From contig CAVSKI010000007.1 in the NCBI GenBank assembly GCA_963728495.1, positions 372,001-436,000 of the forward strand: a DNA stretch of 64,000 nucleotides. Direction: 5' to 3'. The position numbers and the translations under genes were made by a program. Shown here piece after piece: positions 24,419-32,895 of this stretch; positions within the stretch are counted from its first letter, which is position 1; the number at the start of each line of letters is the position of its first letter. Under the pieces are notes generated by a model, which saw only the letters and a list, made by a program, of their open reading frames with translations, did no database searches and was not told the origin of the DNA. Origin of the DNA: JACVRW01 sp963728495. Its GTDB lineage: Bacteria > Actinomycetota > Thermoleophilia > Solirubrobacterales > Thermoleophilaceae.

Positions 24419-25495
24419 GTGGCACGACTCAGGCGAGCCGACTGCTCGGGTCCGGGGATCCGGCGGCGGAGGCGCGGCAAGGGCTTCGAGTTCCTCGATG
24501 ACGAAGGCCGGCACATCAGCGAGCCGAGCGTGATCGAGCGCATCCGCGAGCTCGCCATCCCTCCCGCGTGGGAAGACGTGTGGATCTGTCCCTATCCCAT
24601 GGGCCACATCCAGGCGACGGGGACCGATGCCGCAGGGCGCAAGCAGTACCGCTACCACGACCGTTGGCGCGAGCGCCGCGACCGCGAGAAGTTCGAGTCG
24701 ATGGTGCGCTTTGCCCAGTCCCTGCCGAAGCTCCGCGAGCGCGTGGCGGGCGACCTCGCTCTCGAGGGCATGCCCAAGGACAAGGCGCTGGCCTGCGCGG
24801 TGCGTCTGATGGACCGTGGCTTCTTTCGGATCGGCTCCGAGGACTACGCCGAGGAGAACGACACCTACGGCATCGCCACCATGGGCAAGCGGCACGTGAC
24901 TGTGTCCGACGACGAGATCACCTTCGACTACGAGGCCAAGGGGCGCCAGCGGCGGATTCAGGCGATAGGCGATCCGGTCGCGGCCGAGGTTGTGCACGCG
25001 CTCAAGAAGCGCCGGGGTGGGGGAGAGGAGCTGCTGGCCTATAAGGCCAACGGGCGCTGGAGCGACGTCAGGTCACCGGACATCAACGAGTACGTCAAGG
25101 CGGCGGCCGGCGCTGAGTTCAGCGCCAAGGACTTCCGCACCTGGGGCGGGACCGTACTGGCGGCACAGGCGCTGGCCGTGTCCGGGGTGATCGCCGCGGA
25201 AGGCACCAAGAGCGCGCGCAAACGGGCCAAGACGCGCGCCATCAAGGAGGTGGCGAGCTATCTCGGAAATACGCCGGCGGTCGCTCGCACTTCCTACATC
25301 GACCCGCGCATCTTCGATCGCTTCGACGGCGGGTTGACGATCGCCGGCGTGGCGGACGAGGTCGGTGCTGGGCGGGCCGACAGTCAACGCATCGTGGAAG
25401 AGGGCGTCCTCGACCTGATCGCCCGTGACCGCGATTCCTCCGCAGTCGAGAAGGCCGACCAGTTGGCCGGGGAACTCGAAGAGGTGGCGGTCTAG
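24419..25495 (+). CDS. Type IB DNA topoisomerase (poxvirus-like bacterial form)
   Basis: A 358-residue bacterial topoisomerase IB, which relaxes supercoils through a 3'-phosphotyrosyl intermediate. It begins with the family N-terminus VARLRRADCSGPGI, then RRRRGKGFEFLDDEG and AWEDVWICPYPMGHIQATG. The catalytic domain carries RIGSEDYAEENDTYG, KDFRTWGGT and the nucleophile Tyr in ARTSYIDPRI near residue 300. GTG 24419 is chosen from this family start. Its stop overlaps the stop of the convergent CAP gene (shared CTAG). Common in soil and radiation-tolerant actinobacteria. Confidence 0.92.
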   Translation: MARLRRADCSGPGIRRRRRGKGFEFLDDEGRHISEPSVIERIRELAIPPAWEDVWICPYPMGHIQATGTDAAGRKQYRYHDRWRERRDREKFESMVRFAQSLPKLRERVAGDLALEGMPKDKALACAVRLMDRGFFRIGSEDYAEENDTYGIATMGKRHVTVSDDEITFDYEAKGRQRRIQAIGDPVAAEVVHALKKRRGGGEELLAYKANGRWSDVRSPDINEYVKAAAGAEFSAKDFRTWGGTVLAAQALAVSGVIAAEGTKSARKRAKTRAIKEVASYLGNTPAVARTSYIDPRIFDRFDGGLTIAGVADEVGAGRADSQRIVEEGVLDLIARDRDSSAVEKADQLAGELEEVAV

Positions 25496-26058
25496 CCCCG
25501 AGTGCCGAACTCGGTCGCGTAGGTCGCGGCCGGGCCGCCGACGGCCACGGGGGCGCCGTGAGCCACGCCGATGCCGATCTCGCGGAACGAGGAGTTGAGG
25601 ATGTTCGCGCGGTGTCCCGGGCTGTTCATCCAGGACTGGGTGATCATCTGCGGGGCAGCCCGTCCGCGCGAGCCCCAGGCCAGGTTCTCGCCCACGGTCC
25701 AGCTGCGCGCGCCCTTGAGATAGCCCGCCCGCCGGATCCGGTCGACGAACGACCCGCCGTCGAGCGAGTCGTGCGAGAAGTAGTTGCGAGCATTCATGTC
25801 CCTGGCGTGGGCCGCAGCCGCCGCCGCCAGGCGCCGGTTGAGCCTGAGCGGAGCCAACCCGTGACGACCGCGCTCGGCGTTGATCGTGCACAGCGTGGCC
25901 CGCACGATTGCGCGCTTGCCCGCTTGACCGGGGGTGGCGCTGGCGTACTGACAGGCCGCTCCGGCCATGGCGGACGCGGGCAAGGCAACGACGCAGAGCG
26001 CCGCAAGGGCCAACAGCAAACCGAACCGACAAGAGACACGAGCGATGGCAGATGGCAT
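25492..26058 (-). CDS. Secreted CAP-domain (SCP/PR1-like) protein
   Basis: A 188-residue exported protein: signal peptide (FGLLLALAALCVVALPASAMAG) followed by a CAP domain. Motifs are INAERGRHGLAPLRLN, NYFSHDSLDGGSF with the first His, TVGENLAWGS, and MNSPGHRANILNSSFREIGIG, all close to the bacterial CAP consensus and better conserved than in the paralogue at 4.9-5.36 kb. It is predicted to act outside the membrane; activity is unknown. The ATG at 26058 has an AGGAGC ribosome site 5 bases upstream. Confidence 0.91.
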   Translation of the reverse strand: MPSAIARVSCRFGLLLALAALCVVALPASAMAGAACQYASATPGQAGKRAIVRATLCTINAERGRHGLAPLRLNRRLAAAAAAHARDMNARNYFSHDSLDGGSFVDRIRRAGYLKGARSWTVGENLAWGSRGRAAPQMITQSWMNSPGHRANILNSSFREIGIGVAHGAPVAVGGPAATYATEFGTRG

Positions 26059-26175
26059 GCACCGCTCCTGTCGAACATGGCGCGGTCGAGCACCAATCGA
26101 ATGCCCGCGATTGGACGTCTGTCCGAGGGCGGACCCTGCGGGTTTTGGCCGTTTGTTCTAGGGAAGAGGGAAGGC

Positions 26176-26829
26176 GTGCCCGCCGCCGCGATCCTCGACA
26201 TCGACGGGACGCTGGTCGACACCAACTTCCACCACGCGATTGCCTGGTTCCGGGCCTTCCGCCAGCATGAGGAGCTGCTGCCGATCTGGCGTATCCACCG
26301 TCACATCGGCATGGGCGGCGACCAGCTGGTCGAGGCCCTGTGCGGCGAGCAGGTGGAGGAAGCCAAGGGAGAGGACATCCGGGCCGCCGAGGGGGTGCTC
26401 TACATGTCGCTCATCGAAGAGGTGGAGCCGCTGCACGGGGCGCGCGACCTGCTAGTCGACCTCAAGGATCGAGGTCACGCCGTGATCCTGGCCAGCTCCG
26501 CGAAGGCTCCGGAGGTCGAGCACTATCTCGATCTCATCGACGCCCGGGAGCTGGCCGACGGCTGGACTAGCTCGGCCGATGTCGAGGCCACCAAGCCCCA
26601 GCCCGATCTCGTGCAGGCTGCCGTGGACAAGGCCGGCGGTGGCGATGCGGTGATGGTGGGCGACACCACCTGGGATTGCGAGGCGGCCAAGCGCGCTGGA
26701 GTGGCAACGGTGGCCGTGCTCACCGGCGGCTTCTCCGAGGCCGAGCTGAAGGACGCCGGAGCGGTTGCGGTCTACCGCTCGATCGACGAGCTGCGTCAGT
26801 CGCTCGACGAGACGCCGCTCGCGTCCTGA
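26176..26829 (+). CDS. HAD-superfamily phosphatase (phosphoglycolate-phosphatase type)
   Basis: A 217-residue HAD hydrolase with motif I AILDIDGTLVDTNFHHA, a helical cap (residues about 18-85), motif II VILASSAK, the Lys of motif III in EATKPQPD and motif IV MVGDTTWDCEAA. This arrangement fits subfamily I phosphatases such as phosphoglycolate phosphatase or beta-phosphoglucomutase. GTG 26176 follows a GAAGAGGGAAGG purine run and is the natural start. Its last 34 bases overlap the end of the convergent NTF2-like gene. Substrate unknown. Confidence 0.88.
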   Translation: MPAAAILDIDGTLVDTNFHHAIAWFRAFRQHEELLPIWRIHRHIGMGGDQLVEALCGEQVEEAKGEDIRAAEGVLYMSLIEEVEPLHGARDLLVDLKDRGHAVILASSAKAPEVEHYLDLIDARELADGWTSSADVEATKPQPDLVQAAVDKAGGGDAVMVGDTTWDCEAAKRAGVATVAVLTGGFSEAELKDAGAVAVYRSIDELRQSLDETPLAS

Positions 26830-27215
26830 CTCTCCGCCTCGGCGCGAGCCACCGCCGCATCGAGCTGCGTGCGCGAGAGGCAGTCCTCGCCCCACAGCAC
26901 CTTGCCCGCGTGCGCACGCATCACCCACCACACCTGGGTCTGGCGAATCGAGCCCCGCTCGCGGATCTGCAGCTCGCCCGGGACCACGACGCACGAACCC
27001 TTGTCGACCGCGTCGCGTGTGATGGCCATGACCGTCCTCCCCGCGCCCTGGAGCTCGTCGAGACCGTGCGCCACCTCCTCGGGGCCGCGCAGCACGCGCT
27101 CGCGGGGGAAGCGGGAGGTCCAGGTGATCTCCGGGTCGTAGAAAGTCCGCGCTCCTTCCAGGCCGCCCGAGAAGTAGGCGTCGAGCATCTGGCGGATCAC
27201 GTGAGCCTGGGTCAT
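26796..27215 (-). CDS. NTF2-like (SnoaL-type) protein
   Basis: A 139-residue cone-shaped NTF2-fold protein: the first helix is VIRQMLDAYFSGGLEGARTFY, then PEITWTSRFPRERVLRGPEEV and strand-rich AVDKGSCVVVPGELQI and QTQVWWVMRAHAGKVLWGEDCL. The fold is used by SnoaL cyclases, limonene-epoxide hydrolases and many small unknown proteins. The catalytic residues of those enzymes cannot be matched confidently. The final 20 residues (AESQDASGVSSSD) look disordered and overlap the HAD gene on the other strand. It is divergent from the NHEJ operon across 33 bp. Confidence 0.75.
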   Translation of the reverse strand: MTQAHVIRQMLDAYFSGGLEGARTFYDPEITWTSRFPRERVLRGPEEVAHGLDELQGAGRTVMAITRDAVDKGSCVVVPGELQIRERGSIRQTQVWWVMRAHAGKVLWGEDCLSRTQLDAAVARAEAESQDASGVSSSD

Positions 27216-27248
27216 CTGGGATCAGCTTTCCCGTCAAGATGTCTTTCG

Positions 27249-28673
27249 ATGCCGGACCAGCTGGGCAGCTACCGCAAGAAACGCGATTTCGAGAAGACCG
27301 CCGAGCCCAAGGGCAAGGATGGGGCCGAGCAGGACTCGGCGCGCTTCGTCGTCCAGGAGCACCACGCTCGGCGCCTGCACTGGGACCTGCGCCTCGAGCA
27401 CGCGGGGACGCTCAAGTCCTGGGCGCTGCCGCGCGGGATCCCCGCCCACCCCGACGAGAACCGGCTGGCCGTGCACACCGAGGACCACCCGCTGGAGTAC
27501 CTCGAGTTCGAGGGGGAGATCCCCAAGGGCGAATACGGCGCGGGGACGATGCGCGTGTTCGATCGCGGCACCTTCGAGGCCGAGAAGTTCCGCCACAACG
27601 AGGTGATCGCCACCTTCGGCGGCGAGCGGCTACGCGGGCGCTACGCGCTGTTTCAGACCCGCGGGCAGGACTGGATGATCCACCGGATGGACCCGCCGCT
27701 CGATCCCGGCTACGAGCCGATGCCCCAGCGGCTGACGCCCATGCTGGCCCGAAGCGGCGACCTCCCGGCCGATGAGGAGGCATGGGCCTTCGAGGTCAAG
27801 TGGGACGGCATCCGGACGCTGCTGTTCTGCGATCACGGCCACATTGAGCTGCTGGGCCGCAACGGAACCGACTTCACCCCGCGTTACCCCGAGGTGCGCG
27901 AGCTGGCGCGCGCTCTGGGCGCGCGCAGGCTGATTCTCGACGGCGAGATCGTGGCCTTCGACGAGGCCGGGCGCCCCAGCTTCGAGCGCCTGCAATCTCG
28001 CATGCACCTGGCCTCCGACTCCGCCGTCAGGCGCCGCATGCGCGACATTCCCGCCACCTACGTCGCCTTCGACCTGCTCTACCTCGACGGGCGCAGCACG
28101 ATGGCGCTCACCTACGAGCAGCGCCGCGAGGTGCTCGAGGCGCTCGAGCTCGAGGGACCGGCCTGGCGCGTGCCGGCCTACCACCCGGGCGATGGCAGCT
28201 CGCTGCTGGCGGCGACCAAGGAGCTCGGCATCGAGGGCATCGTGGCGAAGCGCCTGAGCTCGCGATACGAGGCGGGTCGGCGCTCGTCGGGGTGGATCAA
28301 GGTCAAGAACATCTGCGAGCAGGACGTGGTGATAGGCGGCTGGGCGCCGGGCGAGGGCCGCCGCAGCGGGCGCGTGGGGGCGCTCGTGACCGGCGTGTAC
28401 GAGGACGGGCGGCTCGTGTATGCCGGCAAGGTCGGCACCGGCTTCACCGACCGTACGCTGGCCATCCTGGAGCGCGAGCTCGCGCCGCTGCGGCGCGAGG
28501 ACTCGCCGTTCCAGGGACGCGCCGCGCCCAAGGGGACGATCTTCGCGGAGCCCCGGCTGGTGGCCCGGGTGGAGCTGCGCGAGTGGACCAAGAGCGGCAC
28601 CATGCGCGCTCCCTCCTTCAAGGGCCTGCGCGACGACATCGATCCGCAAGATTGCACCCGTGAAGGAGGGTAA
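27249..28673 (+). CDS. ligD: LigD-type 3'-phosphoesterase plus ATP-dependent DNA ligase
   Basis: A 474-residue fusion for non-homologous end joining. The N-terminal phosphoesterase (residues about 1-150) has the metal and catalytic signatures HHARRLHWDLRLEH, EDHPLEY and EIPKGEYGAG, which trim 3'-phosphate or 3'-ribonucleotide ends. The ligase domain follows with motif I at Lys184 (FEVKWDGIR), LILDGEIVAF, IEGIVAKRLSS and the final SSGWIKVKN, then an OB fold. The polymerase domain of classical LigD is missing here and is encoded separately at 29.55 kb. This is the first gene of the NHEJ operon. Confidence 0.94.
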   Translation: MPDQLGSYRKKRDFEKTAEPKGKDGAEQDSARFVVQEHHARRLHWDLRLEHAGTLKSWALPRGIPAHPDENRLAVHTEDHPLEYLEFEGEIPKGEYGAGTMRVFDRGTFEAEKFRHNEVIATFGGERLRGRYALFQTRGQDWMIHRMDPPLDPGYEPMPQRLTPMLARSGDLPADEEAWAFEVKWDGIRTLLFCDHGHIELLGRNGTDFTPRYPEVRELARALGARRLILDGEIVAFDEAGRPSFERLQSRMHLASDSAVRRRMRDIPATYVAFDLLYLDGRSTMALTYEQRREVLEALELEGPAWRVPAYHPGDGSSLLAATKELGIEGIVAKRLSSRYEAGRRSSGWIKVKNICEQDVVIGGWAPGEGRRSGRVGALVTGVYEDGRLVYAGKVGTGFTDRTLAILERELAPLRREDSPFQGRAAPKGTIFAEPRLVARVELREWTKSGTMRAPSFKGLRDDIDPQDCTREGG

Positions 28674-28689
28674 AACCGCATTCGCGAGG

Positions 28690-28695
28690 TAGATT
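28690..28695 (+). promoter_or_regulatory. Candidate internal -10 box ahead of ku
   Basis: TAGATT ends seven bases before the ku ATG in the 29-bp gap after ligD. It may allow ku transcription independent of ligD. Confidence 0.33.
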
Positions 28696-28702
28696 GGGAG
28701 TC

Positions 28703-29545
28703 ATGCCAAGAGCGATCTGGAGCGGCGCGATCAGCTTCGGCCTGGTCAACATCCCCGTGAAGCTGTACAGCGCGGTGTCGCGCAAGACTGTGCGCTTTCA
28801 CCAGATCGACGCGGAGTCGGGGGCGCGCGTGCGCCAGAAGCGCGTGGGCGGTGACGGCGAGGAGGTGGCCTACGAGCAGATCGTCAAGGGCTACGAGATA
28901 GGACCCGATCGCTACGTCACGATCAGCCCCGAGGAGCTCGAGTCGCTCGAGCCCCAGAAGACCCGCACCATCGACATCGAGGACTTCGTCGAGCTCGAGG
29001 ACATCGATCCGATGTTCTACGACCACCCCTACTACCTGGCGCCCGATACCGGAGCGGCCAAGGCCTACCGCCTGTTGGTGGATGCGATGGAGAGCTCGGG
29101 CAAGGTCGCGATTGCCCGCGTGGTGCTGCGCTCGAAGGAGCATCTGGTGGCGATCCGCCCGCGCTCCGGCGTGCTGGCCATGGAGACCATGCTGTTCGCC
29201 GACGAGGTGATCTCGCCCGACGCGCTCGACGAGCTCTCGGGCGACGCTGAGGTGGCCACCAGCGAGCGCGAGCTCAAGATGGCCCAGCAGCTGATCGACT
29301 CGCTCACCTCGGAGTTCGAGCCCGAGAAGTACCGCGACGAGTACCGCGAGCGCGTGCTCGACCTCATCGAGCGCAAGGCGCAGGGCGAGACGGTGGTGAT
29401 CGAGGCGCCCGCCGAGGAACCGGCAAAGGTGCCGGACCTGATGGCCGCGCTGGAGGCCAGCATCTCCACGGCCAAGGGCCAGAGCAAGGCCAAGCCCAAG
29501 CGCAAGCGCGCCCCGGCCAAGAAGAAGGCCGCCGCAAAGGCGTAG
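28703..29545 (+). CDS. ku: Ku-type DNA end-binding protein
   Basis: A 280-residue bacterial Ku homodimer subunit that rings DNA ends and recruits LigD. The start is typical (MPRAIWSGAISFGLVNIPVKLY), with the core VRFHQIDAESGARV, YEQIVKGYEI, TIDIEDFVEL and the dimer region KYRDEYRERVLDLIE. The C-terminus is a long Lys/Ala/Arg tail (KPKRKRAPAKKKAAAKA), as in many actinobacterial Kus where it helps DNA sliding and contact. It lies 29 bp after ligD and 9 bp before the polymerase gene, consistent with one operon. Confidence 0.96.
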   Translation: MPRAIWSGAISFGLVNIPVKLYSAVSRKTVRFHQIDAESGARVRQKRVGGDGEEVAYEQIVKGYEIGPDRYVTISPEELESLEPQKTRTIDIEDFVELEDIDPMFYDHPYYLAPDTGAAKAYRLLVDAMESSGKVAIARVVLRSKEHLVAIRPRSGVLAMETMLFADEVISPDALDELSGDAEVATSERELKMAQQLIDSLTSEFEPEKYRDEYRERVLDLIERKAQGETVVIEAPAEEPAKVPDLMAALEASISTAKGQSKAKPKRKRAPAKKKAAAKA

Positions 29546-29554
29546 CGGCCCTAG

Positions 29555-30436
29555 GTGGCTCCCGCCCGCCTCGAGGTCCAGGTCGAGGGCCACACGCTCT
29601 CCCTGTCCAACCTGACCAAGGTCCTGTATCCCGCGGTGGGCTTCACCAAGGGCGAGGTGATCGACTACTACACGCGCATTGCCCCGGCGCTGCTGCCCCA
29701 CCTGCGCGACCGCCCGCTCACGCTGAAGCGCTATCCCAACGGGGTGGAGGCCGCGCACTTCTACGAGAAGAACTGCCCGTCGCACGCCCCCGACTGGGTG
29801 CGAAAGGAGCGCGTGGCGCAGATCGACTACTGCGTGTGCGACGACCTGGCGACGATGGTCTGGCTGGCCAACCTCGCCGACCTCGAGCTCCACCCCTCGC
29901 TTTCCTTGGCCGACGACATCAACAGGCCCACGGTGATGGCGTTCGACCTCGACCCGGGCCCGCCGGCGGGCCTCGCGGAATGCTGCGAGGTCGCGGTATT
30001 GCTGCGCGACACCCTCGCGCAGCTGGGACTCGAGAGCTTCGCCAAGACCTCGGGCTCGAAGGGGATCCAGGTCTACGTGCCGCTCAACGTCGACGAGGTC
30101 GACTACGACCACGGAACCAAGCGGCTCTCCCAGGCGCTCGCGCGCCACCTGGAGGGCGCGCATCCGAAGCTGATCGTGTCTCAGCAGCGCAAGGAGCTGC
30201 GCCGCGGCAAGGTGCTGATCGACTGGAGCCAGAACGACGAGCACAAGACCACGGTGTGCGTCTACTCGCTGCGTGCGCGCGAGCGGCCGACCGTTTCCAC
30301 GCCGCTGGAGTGGTCGGAGCTGGACGATCCGGCGGCCTTGGTGTTCGAGGCTGCCGACGTGCTCGACCGCGTCGAGCGTCACGGTGACCTGTTCGCGCCC
30401 GTGGTCGAGCTCGAGCAGGAGCTGCCCTCACTGTGA
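29555..30436 (+). CDS. Stand-alone LigD polymerase (archaeo-eukaryotic primase-like) domain
   Basis: A 293-residue PolDom that adds ribo- or deoxynucleotides at broken ends. It shows the family opening SNLTKVLYPAVGFTKGEVI, HFYEKNCPSHAPDW, the metal-binding Asp pair in AFDLDPGPP, the nucleotide-contact TSGSKGIQVYVPL, and KVLIDWSQNDEHKTTV. Length equals a complete domain, so this is a split LigD rather than a truncation. GTG 29555 starts nine bases after ku. Its last codons overlap the start of the following VOC gene (GTGA), implying translational coupling. Confidence 0.94.
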   Translation: MAPARLEVQVEGHTLSLSNLTKVLYPAVGFTKGEVIDYYTRIAPALLPHLRDRPLTLKRYPNGVEAAHFYEKNCPSHAPDWVRKERVAQIDYCVCDDLATMVWLANLADLELHPSLSLADDINRPTVMAFDLDPGPPAGLAECCEVAVLLRDTLAQLGLESFAKTSGSKGIQVYVPLNVDEVDYDHGTKRLSQALARHLEGAHPKLIVSQQRKELRRGKVLIDWSQNDEHKTTVCVYSLRARERPTVSTPLEWSELDDPAALVFEAADVLDRVERHGDLFAPVVELEQELPSL

Positions 30437-31021
30437 GGATCCTGGAGGTTGTGCTGCCGGCGTCCGATCCCGAGGCGCTGGCGCGCTTCCACGCTCAGTT
30501 CGCCGTCTCGACGAGGGTCCGCTTCCGAGAGGGCCCCGACGACTGCTCGCACTGGGCGCTCAACGTGGCGCCCGAGCGCTTCGAGGAGGCGGTGGCGTTC
30601 GCAGGGACGGCGGATCGAGATGCTGCATCACGACGTTCCCTTCGAGGCCTGGCGGGCGCGCTCGGCCTACTTCTTCGATCCGGCGGGCAACATCGTCGAG
30701 CTGATCGCCCGCGAGCGCGCCCCGGGGGACGAGATGTTTCTCGAGGTGAGCGAGGTGGGGCTGCCGGTGGACGACGTGCCCGTGGCTGTCGAGTTCCTCG
30801 AATCCGAGGTCGGCCTGCCGTATTTCAGCGGGGACCGGAGGACGTTCGCCGCTGTGGGCGACGACCGCGGGCTGTTCATCGTCGTGCCCGTGGGCCGGCC
30901 GTGGCTGTTCACGGACCGCCCCGCGCCGGATGCTCCGATCGAGGTCACGATCGCCGCCGCCCGCGGCGGCGAGGTGCGAGTGCCCGGCTCCGCGCACACG
31001 CTGCGGCTAGCCTCTGGGTGA
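30433..31021 (+). pseudogene. VOC-superfamily protein, disrupted by a one-base frame change
   Basis: The first part (MRILEVVLPASDPEALARF..., through PERFEEAVAFA) and the second part (IEMLHHDVPFEAWRARSAYFFDPAGNIVEL..., to the TGA at 31019) are two halves of one glyoxalase-fold protein. They lie in neighbouring frames, and deletion of one base between 30601 and 30611 would restore about 195 residues. FDPAGNIVEL is the metal-Glu motif of the VOC fold. GTG 30433 overlaps the stop of the polymerase-domain gene and the TGA overlaps a GTG of the next gene, so it is embedded in the NHEJ operon. Real decay and a sequence error cannot be told apart here. Confidence 0.78.
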
Positions 31022-31023
31022 CG

Positions 31024-32076
31024 ATGGTCGACTGGTCACTGGCTCGGCAGGTCGCTCGCCTCGCGGGCGGGTCCGGCGAGGGCGAGGGGGCGGACCCCGA
31101 CATCGCCGCGCTGTGCGCCGAGATGGACCGGCACGTGTCCGCCTATACGAGCCTCCGGCCGAGCTCGCCGATGCCCCCGCCCGAGCTCGTGGGCCGCGAG
31201 GAATGGGCGAGCGTGAACATCGACTCGATCGCCGGGATGATCGATCCGGTGGCCGCGCGGCTAGAGCGCCGGCTCGAGTTCGCCGGCCCCCTGGCGGGCG
31301 CCCTCCAGGCCGGAGCCACGGCCACGCTCGCTACCGAGGTCGGTCTGGTGATGGGCTATGTCTCCACGCGGGTGCTGGGCCAGTACGACGTCTCGCTGCT
31401 GGGCGGCGACGCTCCTCCGCGGCTGCTCTTCGTGGCGCCCAACATGCGCAAGGCGGTGCGCGAGCTGGAGATCGACCCGGACGCGTTTCACCGCTGGATC
31501 TGCGCCCATGAGCTCACCCACGTCTACCAGTTCCAGGGCGTGCCCTGGCTGCGTGAGCACCTGAGCGCCATGGTGCGGGAGTACCTCGCCGGCGTGGAGG
31601 TGCGCATCGAGCGCGGCGCCGCCGGAGGGCTTCCCTCGCTGCCGAACCCCGCCAAGTTGGTCGAGGCCTTTCGCGAAGGCGGTCTCGCTGCGCTCGTGCA
31701 AACCAAGGAGCAGCGGGCGCTCATGGAGCGCGTGCAGGCGACGATGGCCGTGGTGGAGGGCTACTCGGAGCACGTGATGGACTCGCTCGGCGAGGAGGCG
31801 ATACCCGGACGCGACGTCCTGCGTGCGGCAATGGAGCGCCGCCGGCGCAGCCGCTCAGCGCCCGAGCTCGTGATCCAGCGCCTGCTCGGCTTCGACATAA
31901 AGATGCGCCAGTACGAGCTCGGCAAGCGCTTCTGCGACGCCGTGGTGGGAGCGGCGGGGATCGCGGTGCTCGACCGGGTCTGGGAAGGCCCCGACGCGCT
32001 GCCGAGCACGTATGAGCTCGAGCACCCGGCGGACTGGGTGGCCCGCGTCGGACCGGCCCCCGCCGCTGCGGCCTGA
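31024..32076 (+). CDS. Zinc-dependent metalloprotease-like protein (TIGR03624 / DUF2342 family)
   Basis: A 350-residue protein of the actinobacterial family once described as an F420-associated putative hydrolase. The zinc-binding motif is HELTHVYQFQGVPWL near residue 160, with a downstream Glu-containing helix VEGYSEHVMDSLG supplying the likely third ligand. The opening MVDWSLARQVARL and the C-terminal YELGKRFCDAVV are typical. No signal peptide is present, so it is probably cytosolic. ATG 31024 or GTG 31018 (which overlaps the VOC stop) may start it. Operon position after the NHEJ genes may be incidental. Catalysis has not been shown for the family as far as I know. Confidence 0.87.
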   Translation: MVDWSLARQVARLAGGSGEGEGADPDIAALCAEMDRHVSAYTSLRPSSPMPPPELVGREEWASVNIDSIAGMIDPVAARLERRLEFAGPLAGALQAGATATLATEVGLVMGYVSTRVLGQYDVSLLGGDAPPRLLFVAPNMRKAVRELEIDPDAFHRWICAHELTHVYQFQGVPWLREHLSAMVREYLAGVEVRIERGAAGGLPSLPNPAKLVEAFREGGLAALVQTKEQRALMERVQATMAVVEGYSEHVMDSLGEEAIPGRDVLRAAMERRRRSRSAPELVIQRLLGFDIKMRQYELGKRFCDAVVGAAGIAVLDRVWEGPDALPSTYELEHPADWVARVGPAPAAAA

Positions 32077-32117
32077 CCTCCAGGGCCGGCTGATCTGTAA
32101 CCGTCTCGCGGGGGCGG

Positions 32118-32145
32118 TTTACAAACAGGTGTTCGCTGCTATAGT
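32118..32145 (+). promoter_or_regulatory. Strong sigma-A-type promoter of the H1-like gene
   Basis: TTTACA (32118-32123), a 16-base spacer, and TATAGT (32140-32145) preceded by TG at -14/-13 give an extended -10 promoter. It is the best match to consensus in the window. The -35 also lies in the right arm of an imperfect repeat TGTAACCG ... CGGTTTACA. Confidence 0.7.
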
Positions 32146-32164
32146 TCTACCTAACTTAGAACTA
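32142..32164. repeat. 8-bp inverted repeat over the -10/start region of the H1-like gene
   Basis: TAGTTCTA (32142-32149) and TAGAACTA (32157-32164) are perfect inverted arms seven bases apart. The left arm overlaps the -10 box and the right arm covers the probable transcription start, as expected for a repressor operator. In RNA the part after the start could not form the full hairpin, so a DNA role is more likely. Confidence 0.55.
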
Positions 32165-32192
32165 ACAAGATTACGAAGAAGGAGACCACCGA

Positions 32193-32759
32193 ATGGCTTC
32201 TCAGACACCCACTCAGCGCAAGGCAAGCGCCCAGAAGGCTGCTGCCACCCGTCGTCGTAACACCGCCAAGCGCCAGGAGACCAACGCCAAGCGCCAGGAG
32301 ACGGCCGCCCGGACCGCTGCTCGTCGCAGCCAGTCCGCCGCCACCGGGGCCGCGAAGACCCGTGCCCAGGCTGCAGAGACCCGCGTCAAGGCGGAGCTCA
32401 ACACCCTCCAGGCCGTTCAGGCCCAGGCCGAGCGCGCCGTGCTCATCCCGGTGGGCGCCGCCCTGATCGCGCGTGACAGCGTGGTCGAGGTCGTCGGCCC
32501 CTACGCCGATGGTCGCGAGAGCGCCGAGCGTGAGTTCAACAAGCTCGGCAAGCGCGTCTCGACCAACCTGCGCAAGGCCGAGCGTCGTGGCAACACGGCC
32601 CGCAACCGTGCGGTCCGCGAGGTCAAGCGCACGCGCACGAAGGTGGAGCGCGAGCTTCGCCAGCGCCGCACCAAGGTCGAGCGCCAGGTCAAGGCCACCG
32701 GCCGCGAGGCCCAGGGCCAGGCAGAGTCGATCGTGAACCGCGTGGCGTCGATCGCCTAG
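32193..32759 (+). CDS. Histone-H1-like / Arg-Lys-Ala-rich DNA-binding protein
   Basis: A 188-residue very basic protein. The first 60 residues are Ala/Lys/Arg/Gln-rich (QRKASAQKAAATRRRNTAKRQ...) like bacterial H1-type tails. The centre (residues about 75-110, AVLIPVGAALIARDSVVEVVG) is a single hydrophobic or amphipathic stretch. The C-terminal half returns to basic heptads (KVERELRQRRTKVERQVK). ATG 32193 is preceded by AAGGAG at ideal spacing, and the promoter is strong, so it is probably highly expressed. Chromosome compaction is the natural hypothesis, but a phasin- or apolipoprotein-like surface protein is also possible because of the central hydrophobic block. Confidence 0.75.
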   Translation: MASQTPTQRKASAQKAAATRRRNTAKRQETNAKRQETAARTAARRSQSAATGAAKTRAQAAETRVKAELNTLQAVQAQAERAVLIPVGAALIARDSVVEVVGPYADGRESAEREFNKLGKRVSTNLRKAERRGNTARNRAVREVKRTRTKVERELRQRRTKVERQVKATGREAQGQAESIVNRVASIA

Positions 32760-32895
32760 CGTCGTGCGCAAGCGTCCGGCTCGGCGGGGCGCGCCGCGAC
32801 AGCTTCCACTTCCCCTCGGCCGGTGCGGAGAGCCCGGACCGAGGTAAGGCTGGCGGCCCCATACTCGCTGCCAGTGCAGTATCTCTCCTCCCTCA

